Shown here: piece after piece, positions 1 through 5,698 of the stretch
Layout: each line of letters begins with the position of its first letter
Numbering within the stretch: position 1 is the first letter of the stretch
DNA from: Acidobacteriota bacterium
Lineage (GTDB): Bacteria; Acidobacteriota; Vicinamibacteria; Vicinamibacterales; Vicinamibacteraceae
DNA length: 5,698 bases
Assembly (NCBI GenBank): GCA_013695405.1
Contig: JACDAO010000279.1
Location: forward strand, 1 to 5,698
Direction of reading: 5' to 3'
Translations under genes and position numbers: made by a program
The notes under the pieces: generated by a model
What the model was told of the DNA's origin: nothing
The model's database searches: none
What the model saw: the letters and a program-made list of their open reading frames with translations, nothing else

Positions 1-1539
1 GCGCCAGCGACGGTGGCCGCCCTGCTGGCGCTGTGCGCGGCCGCGGCGCTCTTGACCCTTCTGCCCGAGATCCGGGTGCGCAACCTGCAGGGCATGGAGC
101 GACTGCAGGTGATGCGTCTGACGGCAATCGCCGGCACGACGCTCGTGACGATGCTGGCGACGGCGTGGCTGCCGCGGAGCGCTGGCCGCAGCGTCGGGGG
201 GGCGCTGCTGGTCGCGCTGGCCGCCGGTGATCTCGTGCAGGCGCATCGTGGCTTCAATCCGACCGTGCCACGCGCCGACTACTACCCCAGCACCGACGGC
301 CTCGACTGGTTGCGCACGCAGGCGGCCGGTGCGCGAATCGCCCCGGTCGACGGCGCCGCGAACCTGGTCGAGGGCCACGTCTGGTCGATGTACGGCCTGT
401 CGACGGTCACCGGCTTCGACTTCCACGGCGACCCGGACTACCAGGCCTTTCTGCGCCTCGCGCAACAGCCGCCCGGGGTGCCGGCGCCGACCGCGCCGAC
501 GGTGTGGGACTTCGTCGGCCTGCGACGCGACTCGCTCGACCTGCGGATGCTCGGTGCCCTGGGCGTCCGGTTCGTTGTCGGCGCGCCGGTCGACGGCATG
601 CCGAGGAGCGGCGGTTACGTCGCGATCGGCCCGATCGGCGACGGACGCGTCGTCCGGTTCACCGTGCCGATTCGCTTCGATGGACTGCGGCGCATCGACC
701 TGCTGACCGCGACCTACGCACGCGCCAATCGCGGGCGCTGGCACTGGACGGTAGCCGACGACCGAGGGGCGACGCTCGCCTCGGGTGTCGTCGATCAGTC
801 GAGGCTGCGCGACAACGACTGGTGGCGACTCGAGTGGCAGCCCCTGGCCTCGTCGGCCGGACGGACCGTGACGGTGACGGTCACCGGCGAGGGCAGTGGT
901 GGTGAAGACAGCGCGACGCTGCTGGCCACGGCGACGCCGGCGCTCTCGGGCACGCGCTTGCAGGTCGATGGACGGGCTGACCCACGGGGCCTGTGGTTCC
1001 GCAGCATCTCGACCGCGCCGGAACGGTTCGGTGACGCAGAGCTGGTCTTCGCCGGCGACCTCAACGTCTATCGGAATCCGTGGGTGCAGCCACGGGCGTG
1101 GTTCGTCGATCGTGTAACTGTGGCCGAACCGTCGGCGCAGGCGTCGGCAATGCATACGGGGCGATTCGACCCGGCGCACGAAGCCTGGCTCTCGGCGACT
1201 CCGGCCGTGTCGCCCGCGACGACCGCGTCGGTGACCTCGATCAGGCTGGGCGACGACCGTGTCGTCGTCGGGCTCGACGCGCCCGACGGGGGTGTCCTGA
1301 TCGTCGGCGAACGCGCGCACCGTGAATGGACGGCGACAATCGACGGCCGAGCTGTCCCCTGGCAGGTGTCCAATGCGGTGCTCATCGGTGTCGCGGTGCC
1401 GCCCGGCAGTCGCACCCTGATTCTCTCTTTTTCCCAGCCGATCCTGCGCCTGTCGCTCGGCATCTCGCTGCTCGCCGTCGTTGGTATCACCTTTGCCTCT
1501 CTCCTGACCGTCCGCCGCCACCCGACCCCCGGTCGGTGA
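1..1539 (+). CDS. YfhO-like polytopic membrane protein, C-terminal part (5' end outside window)
   Basis: The frame is open from the first base, giving 512 codons before the TGA at 1537-1539; the true start lies upstream, so the first GTG in frame (13) should not be taken as the start. Numbering from base 1, I see three hydrophobic segments (about residues 5-22, 40-58 and 65-78), a long extracytoplasmic region, and a final helix at about 484-504 followed by a short basic tail. The first part of the soluble region carries GFNP (84-87), YYP (94-96) and YGLS...GFD (131-140). Near the end, W443-x4-DG (448-449) is followed by a PPGSRTLILSF strand. That order matches the C-terminal half of YfhO-type proteins (Pfam YfhO), which are thought to have a GT-C-like membrane fold and, in Bacillus, take part in glycosylation of cell-wall polymers. 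The catalytic, N-terminal part is missing here, so the activity cannot be judged. The closest alternative is another GT-C or uncharacterised membrane protein sharing the same C-terminal beta domain. The neighbouring GT2 gene supports a role in surface-glycan assembly. Confidence 0.75.
   Translation, partial: APATVAALLALCAAAALLTLLPEIRVRNLQGMERLQVMRLTAIAGTTLVTMLATAWLPRSAGRSVGGALLVALAAGDLVQAHRGFNPTVPRADYYPSTDGLDWLRTQAAGARIAPVDGAANLVEGHVWSMYGLSTVTGFDFHGDPDYQAFLRLAQQPPGVPAPTAPTVWDFVGLRRDSLDLRMLGALGVRFVVGAPVDGMPRSGGYVAIGPIGDGRVVRFTVPIRFDGLRRIDLLTATYARANRGRWHWTVADDRGATLASGVVDQSRLRDNDWWRLEWQPLASSAGRTVTVTVTGEGSGGEDSATLLATATPALSGTRLQVDGRADPRGLWFRSISTAPERFGDAELVFAGDLNVYRNPWVQPRAWFVDRVTVAEPSAQASAMHTGRFDPAHEAWLSATPAVSPATTASVTSIRLGDDRVVVGLDAPDGGVLIVGERAHREWTATIDGRAVPWQVSNAVLIGVAVPPGSRTLILSFSQPILRLSLGISLLAVVGITFASLLTVRRHPTPGR
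1522..1536 (+). repeat. Small perfect inverted repeat at the end of the membrane protein gene
   Basis: The arms are CCGACC (1522-1527) and GGTCGG (1531-1536), with a CCC loop, ending immediately before the TGA stop. A 6-bp all-paired stem in RNA is possible. No T tract follows, so it is not a standard intrinsic terminator, and in DNA this GC-rich it may be chance. Confidence 0.35.
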
Positions 1540-1668
1540 CGCCGCGGGTGTGCGGTCGGTGCTGGTGCCCACCGACTGGAGGCCGGTCTGCCTGACGGTT
1601 CCTGCTGTTGGCCGACGTCCGGCCGACGCACCGCGGTGCTCCGCAGCGCTTGGCGGGCGCTTACATTC
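1540..1668. other. Intergenic gap between the membrane protein and the secreted repeat protein
   Basis: This gap of 129 bases holds the hairpin described at 1553-1578 and a short direct repeat, GGCCGACG, at 1610-1617 and 1621-1628. I see no convincing -35/-10 pair and no T tract. A GTG at 1636 is in frame with the downstream gene, so the non-coding part could be as short as 96 bases. The gap is long enough for a promoter, so independent transcription of the downstream gene is possible but not shown. Confidence 0.6.
1553..1578 (+). terminator. Candidate hairpin downstream of the membrane protein gene (weak terminator or processing stem)
   Basis: Bases 1553-1561 can pair with 1570-1578 to give a 9-bp stem (one G-U pair) around an 8-base loop; its core is GTCGGTG / CACCGAC. 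It starts 14 bases after the stop codon, a usual place for a transcript end or a stabilising stem. No U-rich run follows, so intrinsic termination is doubtful. The left arm is a second copy of GGTCGGTG, which also occurs at 1531-1538, so the right arm could pair with either copy. Confidence 0.3.
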
Positions 1669-1746
1669 ATGTGCTTCCTGTCACGTTTTTCGTACTCGGC
1701 CGCAGGTCTGGCTGTCGCGCTGCTGGGCGCCGTTCCGGTGTCGGCG
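1669..1746 (+). other. Sec-type signal peptide of the secreted repeat protein
   Basis: Residues 1-26 have a short n-region with one arginine (R6), a hydrophobic core (AAGLAVALLGAV) and a V-S-A cleavage site before QE at 27-28. There is no twin arginine. The only cysteine, C2, lies in the n-region and not at a lipobox position, so this is not a lipoprotein. Export across the inner membrane by Sec is the expected route. Confidence 0.8.
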
Positions 1747-4700
1747 CAGGAACTGCGCGTCAACGGCGCGGCCTCGGCGACGGTAGCGGCGGCGCCGGAC
1801 TACGCCGCTGAGACCAAGGGCGACCCGTGGGACTTCGACAAGCCCTCCGACTACTCCTACACGTACTCGCTCGGTGAGGACACGCCGCAGGATCAGGGCA
1901 ACGAGTTCACGGCCTGGGAGCCTTACCCGCTGGTGCAGGGCGGCCTGTTCTCCGGGGTGACCCGCGAAGCGACGCCGTCGATCCAGATGCTGTTCGGAGG
2001 CGTGCCGGGCGCAATGAACGCTCGCCAGGACACCGGCCTGCACTACCCGATCGACGCCGGTCACTACGTCACGCTGTCCTTCCGCGTCAAGCGATCCTGG
2101 GCGGCCGGCAACACCGAAATCCTGAAAGTGGTCTGGGAGAAGGGCGCGCGCGCGGCCGCTACGCCGACCGGGGTGCTGCTGCTGCTCGGCAAGGGCTTCG
2201 ACAACGACACCGCGCGCTGGATCAACCAGACCCCGATCGCCCGGCAGGGCGCCGCCAACGAGTGGCAGGTCTACCGGGTGCGCCTGACCGACCCGCGCGT
2301 GCTGATTGGCAACCGCTTCGCCGGCACGCCGTGGAGCAGCCAGGTGATGGGCCTCAGCCTGACCCCGGGCACCGGTCCGGTCGGCTCCACCGTGCAGATG
2401 GACTGGGTCCGCCTGACCGCGGCCCGCACCGTCGCGCTGTCGTGGCAGGGCCTCGGCGGCGACGTCGTGCTGACCGCCACCGACGGCTCGCAGCACGTGC
2501 AGGTCTATCCCGAGGACCTGACGCCACTGGCCCAGCCGCAGAGCCCCCGCGCCGCCACCGGCGGGTTCCCCGACAACAGCAGCGTGTCCTGGGACTACGG
2601 CCACCTGACCCCCGGCACCTGGACGATCACGGCGCAGGGCGCGAGCGCGCAACGCAGCGCCACGCTCGTGGTCGATGCCTCGCCGACCTTCACCGTGCTC
2701 AACCCCGACGACACCGGGGGCGAGGACATGGCGACGGCGTTGATCGGGGACCCGTGGGATCTCACCAACCGCGAGGACGTCTTCCGGTTCACCTCGCCGA
2801 CCAGCGCGCTGTACGACGTCAAGAACGCCAGCTTCACGCCGCAGGGACTCAAGGCCACCGCCTATGCGTCGCGCCAGAATGGCATCACCCAGAGTGATTC
2901 GCAGGTACGTTTTTTCGACGACGACCTCGGCGCCCGGTTCTCGCTGACGCCCGAACAGGCGCGGCGCTACCACCGCCTGTCGTTCACGATCGACTACGAC
3001 ATCCCGCTGCCGGGCACCTTCGATCCGCTGGCGCCGCAGCCCTTTCTCACCGACGTCCAGAACGGGCGACCTGGCGTCGGCGGGATGATGCGGGTCATCT
3101 GGCGTACCGCCGCGCATCGTGGCGGAACCTTCGCCGAGTCCTGCGGCCTCGTCGTCCAGGACGGCGGCCCGCGCAGCTACACCATCGATTTGAGCAGCTA
3201 TGCCAGCGCCGACGTCGGCTGCGGTCCGGAAGGCCTGCAGTTCCTGCCGGCCGGGTCTGCCTGGGGCAATCTCGGTTCCAACCTGACCAACTTCCGGCTG
3301 GACATCACCGAGGGCACGCTCGACACCCCGTTCACGCTGTCGGGCGTCACGCTCGCGGCCGACGACGAGCCCGACGGCGCCGGCCAGTTCGTGGTGCAGT
3401 GGGCGGCCCAGGACGCGCGCTACACCGCCAATCCGACCACTGCCGACGCCAGCGTTGCGATCTACGTGGACGACGACCGCGACGCCGGCACCAAGCGCCT
3501 GGTCGCGAGTGGCCTGGCGGCATCGGCTGGCGCGTACGTGTGGGATCTGGCGGCGACACCCGGCGGCATCGCGCCCGGCACCTACTGGGTGTACGTCGAG
3601 ATGAGCGACGCGGCGGGCTACAGCTTCGGCAAGTACTCGACCGGCCCTCTGCAGGTGACCCGCACCTACGACGCGCCGATGACGCTGTCGCAGTGGCAGG
3701 GCTTCTACAACGTGTCGGCGATGGCCGACGACGACGACGGCGACGGCGTGAGCAACCAGCAGGAGTTCGAGCGCGGTACCAGTCCGCTGATCGCCAACCG
3801 TCTCGAACTCGCCGAGGGCTCGACGGGCTTCTTCACCGAGCGCGTCGCGCTGGCCAACCCGGAGAATCGCGCGGCGATTGCCCGCGTGGTGGTGCTGTTC
3901 GGTCAGCGGGGCGATCTCGGTGAGACCAGCCCGCCTCCGCCGCTCACCCAGGACATCCCGATCGGGCCGTACGGCCGGTACACGCTCAACGTCAATGCGC
4001 TGGCCAATGCCAGCTACAACGGCCAGGGTCGCGCAGTGTCGGTGGTGATCGAGGCCCTGCGTGGCGGAGTGGTGGCCGAGCGGACGATGAGTTTCGGTGA
4101 CGGCTGGGGCGGTCACACCGGCAAGGCGCTGACCGCACCGGCGCGGCAGTGGTTCCTCGCCGAGGGCGCGGCCAACGCCTTCTTCCAGACCTTCATCCTG
4201 ATGACCGCGACGGGTGCGGTGGCGCCGAAGGTCACCGTCGACTTCCTGCTCGAGGACGGCCAGGTGGTGTCGGTGCCGTACGACTTCCCGTCGGCGCCAG
4301 GGCGCCTGACTCTCTGGGCCAACGAGCTGTGCGCGCCGGGGACCGGCGGCGGCGCCTGTCAGCGCGTGCTCGCCGGCAAGGCGTTCTCGACCCGCATCAC
4401 CGCGGATCAGCCGATCACCGTCGAGCGCGCGATGTATTTCAATCGCGGCGGCCGCACCTTCGAGGGCGGACACGCCTCGGCCGCGGTCACCGCGCCCGCC
4501 ACCCGCTGGTTCGTTGCCGAGGGCGCCACCGGACCGAGCTTCGACACGTACCTGCTGATTGCCAATCCCGGCAGCGACGACACCGTCGCCACGGTCCGGT
4601 ACCTGACGCCGGAGGGGCCGTACACGACCTCGTACCCGGTACGGGCGAACAGCCGTTTGACGCTGTTCGTCGACGCCGAGCTCGGCACCGCCTCCGGGCG

Positions 4701-5205
4701 GGACGCGCTCGGGACCCAGATCGACGTCTCGGCTGAAATCTCGGCGCCGTCGCCGATCGTCGTGGAGCGCGCGATGTACTGGTTCGGCAGCTTCCAGAAC
4801 TGGACCGACGCCCACAACAGTGCCGGCGTCACGACCACGGGTACGAATTGGGCGCTCGCCGAAGGGCAGAATGGCGGCGCGCTCGGCTACAAGACCTTCG
4901 TGCTGATTGCCAACCCGTCGGAAGCAGCCGCGACCGTCCGGGTGCGACTGCTGCGCGAAGGCGGACGGACCGTGATCACCTCGGGCGACTTCCAGGTGGC
5001 CGCCGGTTCGCGGTTCACCTGCTACGCCGACCAACCCGGGCCCTGCCAGCAGGCGTTCGCGCAACTGCAGGATGGCGAGATGTTCGGCATCCAGGTCGAG
5101 AGCGTCAACCAGGTGCCGATCGTCATCGAGCGGGCGCTGTACTGGAACGGCGGCGGCGAGTTGTTCGGCGCCGGCACCAATGAGACCGGCATCCGGATTC
5201 GCTGA
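1669..5205 (+). CDS. Large secreted modular protein: two GDPWD/Ig-like modules, EF-hand linker, four C-terminal repeats
   Basis: Complete gene, 1178 residues from ATG 1669. An in-frame GTG at 1636 would add 11 residues (MLRSAWRALTF). I prefer the ATG because it gives a compact signal peptide (hydrophobic core residues 11-22, cleavage after VSA at 26); neither start has a strong ribosome-binding site, the best being GGCGGG at 1652-1657. Domains in order are: beta-sandwich module 51-251 opening with GDPWDF; Ig/Fn3-like segment about 252-350; second beta-sandwich 360-565 opening with GDPWDL; second Ig/Fn3-like segment about 566-664; thrombospondin-3/EF-hand-like linker with D688-x-D690-G-D692-G...E699; then four repeats (710-826, 827-945, 946-1059, 1060-1178) with the pattern W-F-x-A-E-G, F-x-T-F/Y-x-L-I-A-N-P, S-R-L-T, V-E-R-A-M-Y-W. 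The mature part has six cysteines, grouped in three close pairs. There is no LPXTG, PEP-CTERM, C-terminal helix or recognisable catalytic motif. It most likely acts outside the cell or in the periplasm as a structural, adhesive or carbohydrate-binding protein; this function is inferred from architecture only. Confidence 0.9.
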   Translation: MCFLSRFSYSAAGLAVALLGAVPVSAQELRVNGAASATVAAAPDYAAETKGDPWDFDKPSDYSYTYSLGEDTPQDQGNEFTAWEPYPLVQGGLFSGVTREATPSIQMLFGGVPGAMNARQDTGLHYPIDAGHYVTLSFRVKRSWAAGNTEILKVVWEKGARAAATPTGVLLLLGKGFDNDTARWINQTPIARQGAANEWQVYRVRLTDPRVLIGNRFAGTPWSSQVMGLSLTPGTGPVGSTVQMDWVRLTAARTVALSWQGLGGDVVLTATDGSQHVQVYPEDLTPLAQPQSPRAATGGFPDNSSVSWDYGHLTPGTWTITAQGASAQRSATLVVDASPTFTVLNPDDTGGEDMATALIGDPWDLTNREDVFRFTSPTSALYDVKNASFTPQGLKATAYASRQNGITQSDSQVRFFDDDLGARFSLTPEQARRYHRLSFTIDYDIPLPGTFDPLAPQPFLTDVQNGRPGVGGMMRVIWRTAAHRGGTFAESCGLVVQDGGPRSYTIDLSSYASADVGCGPEGLQFLPAGSAWGNLGSNLTNFRLDITEGTLDTPFTLSGVTLAADDEPDGAGQFVVQWAAQDARYTANPTTADASVAIYVDDDRDAGTKRLVASGLAASAGAYVWDLAATPGGIAPGTYWVYVEMSDAAGYSFGKYSTGPLQVTRTYDAPMTLSQWQGFYNVSAMADDDDGDGVSNQQEFERGTSPLIANRLELAEGSTGFFTERVALANPENRAAIARVVVLFGQRGDLGETSPPPPLTQDIPIGPYGRYTLNVNALANASYNGQGRAVSVVIEALRGGVVAERTMSFGDGWGGHTGKALTAPARQWFLAEGAANAFFQTFILMTATGAVAPKVTVDFLLEDGQVVSVPYDFPSAPGRLTLWANELCAPGTGGGACQRVLAGKAFSTRITADQPITVERAMYFNRGGRTFEGGHASAAVTAPATRWFVAEGATGPSFDTYLLIANPGSDDTVATVRYLTPEGPYTTSYPVRANSRLTLFVDAELGTASGRDALGTQIDVSAEISAPSPIVVERAMYWFGSFQNWTDAHNSAGVTTTGTNWALAEGQNGGALGYKTFVLIANPSEAAATVRVRLLREGGRTVITSGDFQVAAGSRFTCYADQPGPCQQAFAQLQDGEMFGIQVESVNQVPIVIERALYWNGGGELFGAGTNETGIRIR
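1819..3660 (+). repeat. Duplicated [GDPWD beta-sandwich + Ig/Fn3-like] modules within the secreted protein
   Basis: Copy 1 covers residues 51 to about 350 (beta-sandwich 51-251, Ig-like 252-350). Copy 2 covers 360-664 (beta-sandwich 360-565, Ig-like 566-664). Shared marks are PD-x(n)-GDPWD[FL]-x4-D at the start, a YVTLSF / YHRLSF strand, [IM]xxVxW ('LKVVWEKG' / 'MRVIWRT'), and a closing strand with D-W/I after an L-rich loop. The Ig-like parts share a beta strand ending in W (VALSW / FVVQW) and PGT[WY] before the last strands (PGTWTITA / PGTYWVYV). Sequence identity is low, so this is an old duplication of domains and not a recent DNA repeat. The sandwich modules resemble jelly-roll carbohydrate-binding folds, which is an inference. 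Confidence 0.6.
3730..3765 (+). other. EF-hand / thrombospondin-3-like calcium-binding loop
   Basis: Residues 688-699 read D-D-D-G-D-G-V-S-N-Q-Q-E, with acidic ligands at loop positions 1, 3, 5 and 12 and glycine at 6, which fits the canonical 12-residue EF-hand loop. It is followed by F-E-R-G-T-S-P, close to the 'GTDP' ending of bacterial thrombospondin type 3 repeats. It sits exactly between the N-terminal modules and the four C-terminal repeats, so bound calcium could rigidify this hinge. Only one loop is present. Confidence 0.75.
3796..5202 (+). repeat. Four tandem WFxAEG...NP...VERAMYW protein repeats
   Basis: The repeats lie at 3796-4146, 4147-4503, 4504-4845 and 4846-5202 (117, 119, 114 and 119 residues). 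Each has x-AEG near its start, F/Y-x-L-[IM]-A-N-P or a variant, a hydrophobic strand before an EDG/EGG-type turn, [SG]RxT followed by a loop, and near the end V-E-R-A-M-Y-[WF] or a variant. Repeat 2 has QWFLAEG and VERAMYF, repeat 3 RWFVAEG and VERAMYW, and repeat 4 NWALAEG and IERALYW. Repeat 1 is the most divergent (LELAEG, no tryptophan, AERTMSF). The spacing and alternating strands suggest beta-sandwich units in a rod. Similar repeats occur in exported proteins of several high-GC phyla; I know of no assigned function. Confidence 0.8.
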
Positions 5206-5213
5206 CGGTCGAC

Positions 5214-5256
5214 TGGGCCGGGCGGGAACTGTTGTGGTCTGATGGGGGCCGGCCCA
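5214..5256 (+). promoter_or_regulatory. Inverted repeat spanning the gap and the glycosyltransferase start
   Basis: TGGGCCGG (5214-5221) is perfectly complementary to CCGGCCCA (5249-5256), an 8-bp stem around a 27-base loop. The right arm overlaps the first base of the ATG, and the probable Shine-Dalgarno G run (5244-5248) lies at the loop edge. Within the right side, GGGCCGGCCC (5246-5255) is also a 10-base palindrome. Such pairing could hide the start codon or mark an end of the upstream transcript. It may also be a by-product of high GC content. Confidence 0.35.
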
Positions 5257-5698
5257 TGCACCCTCATGTCTCGGTCGGGATCGTCACCTGGCATCCCGAC
5301 GCCCTGCTGGAGCGCTGCGTCGCCGCGGTCCGCGCCCAGGACTACCCGTCACTCGATCTCCACGTCTTCGACAACGCCTCGTCTGACGAAGCCCGGGCGC
5401 GGATTGCCGAGCTGACCGCGCCGGCCGAGTGCACCTGGTCGCCGGTCAACCTCGGCTTCTCGGCCGGACACAACGCGCTGATCCGTCGCGCCCACGGCGC
5501 GTACTACCTCTGCCTGAATCCCGATGCCGTGCTCGCCCCCGGCTACGTCACCGCGCTGGTCAGCGCGCTCGAGGCGACCCCGGAGGCCGGCTCGGCCACC
5601 GGGCGGCTGCTCCGCCTCGACGACGAGCGCGTGCTCGATTCGACCGGGATCGTGATGACGCGTGATCAGCGTCACCTCGATCGCGGCGGCGACGAACC
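5256..5698 (+). CDS. Family 2 glycosyltransferase, rhamnosyltransferase-like, N-terminal part (3' end outside window)
   Basis: The open frame runs from ATG 5256 to the window edge without a stop (147 complete codons). A G run at 5244-5248, seven bases before the ATG, is a plausible ribosome-binding site. The protein begins VSVGIVTWHPD, the usual first strand of a GT-A fold, followed by DNASSD (39-44) where the nucleotide-sugar is bound, NLGFSAGHN (65-73), and LNPDA (87-91), in which NPD takes the place of the DxD metal site. DSTG (128-131) and an LDRG stretch (141-144) also fit WbbL-type rhamnosyltransferases. The enzyme should act at the cytoplasmic face of the membrane, transferring a sugar from an activated donor to a growing lipid-linked glycan. 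The sugar (rhamnose is the usual one for this subgroup) is inferred. The acceptor-binding C-terminal half is not in the window. It starts 50 bases after the secreted protein's stop, on the same strand, so the two may be co-transcribed. Confidence 0.9.
   Translation, partial: MHPHVSVGIVTWHPDALLERCVAAVRAQDYPSLDLHVFDNASSDEARARIAELTAPAECTWSPVNLGFSAGHNALIRRAHGAYYLCLNPDAVLAPGYVTALVSALEATPEAGSATGRLLRLDDERVLDSTGIVMTRDQRHLDRGGDE

Noticed and set aside
1610..1628. Direct repeat GGCCGACG twice, 11 bases apart, as a possible operator
   Set aside because: Short, made of common GC-rich words, and no promoter elements are visible beside it.
1650..1667. TTGGCG and TACATT as -35/-10 elements before the secreted protein start
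   Set aside because: Only six bases separate them, far from the 16-18 expected, and the second lies directly before the ATG.
1068..1763. Minus-strand frame of 231 codons across the end of the membrane protein and the gap
   Set aside because: Arg/Ser/Thr/Pro-rich composition without motifs; it overlaps a recognised gene over most of its length.
2262..2897. Plus-strand frame of 211 codons inside the secreted protein gene
   Set aside because: Out-of-frame, Arg/Pro/His-rich translation typical of high-GC shadows.
3724..3750. Run of GAC/GGC codons as a DNA microsatellite
   Set aside because: It is explained by the acidic calcium-binding loop and is too short and imperfect to be a repeat tract.
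1681..5064. A stop-free minus-strand frame of 1127 codons opposite the secreted protein gene
   Set aside because: Its product is a low-complexity mix rich in Arg, Gly, His and Val with no domain pattern, as expected from the antisense of a GC-rich gene. The plus-strand frame has a signal peptide and clear repeats.
5349..5675. Minus-strand frame of 108 codons opposite the glycosyltransferase
   Set aside because: Overlaps a plus-strand frame with unmistakable GT2 motifs; the antisense product is Arg/Gly/Val-rich shadow sequence.
1..5698. tRNA, rRNA, CRISPR array, insertion sequence or attachment site
   Set aside because: No cloverleaf, rRNA-like segments, spaced identical repeats, transposase motifs or terminal inverted repeats were seen on either strand.

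Overview
This is a GC-rich bacterial window (about two thirds G+C by eye) with three co-directional plus-strand genes. They are the 3' part of a YfhO-like membrane protein gene (1-1539), a complete gene for a large secreted modular repeat protein (1669-5205), and the 5' part of a family 2 glycosyltransferase gene (5256 to the right edge). The secreted protein carries WFxAEG / NP / VERAMYW C-terminal repeats, and a YfhO-type protein lies next to a rhamnosyltransferase-like GT2. This suggests a Gram-negative, high-GC environmental lineage such as Acidobacteriota (Vicinamibacteria-like) or a Myxococcota/deltaproteobacterial relative. That placement rests on protein style only and is tentative.

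Layout. From 1 to 1539 there is the end of a polytopic membrane protein: transmembrane helices, a large extracytoplasmic domain with the YfhO-type GFNP / YYP / YGL signatures, a C-terminal beta domain with W-x(4)-DG, and a last helix. From 1540 to 1668 there is a short non-coding gap with hairpin-forming inverted repeats but no clear promoter. From 1669 to 5205 there is a 1178-residue exported protein: signal peptide, then two copies of a [GDPWD beta-sandwich + Ig/Fn3-like] module, one perfect EF-hand type Ca-binding loop in a thrombospondin-3-like linker, and four tandem repeats of about 114-119 residues. From 5206 to 5255 there is a 50-base gap with an 8-bp inverted repeat that reaches into the next start codon. 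From 5256 onward is the GT2 gene, cut by the window edge.

How they may work together. YfhO-family proteins resemble GT-C type membrane glycosyltransferases, and GT2 enzymes of this type add sugars such as rhamnose to cell-surface glycans, so the flanks look like part of a surface-polysaccharide or glycoconjugate locus. The central protein has no enzyme motif I can recognise and looks like an extracellular adhesive or structural protein. Whether it binds or is modified by the glycan, or is merely next to these genes, cannot be decided here. Same strand and short gaps are compatible with co-transcription. No RNA genes, insertion sequences, CRISPR arrays or recombination sites were seen.
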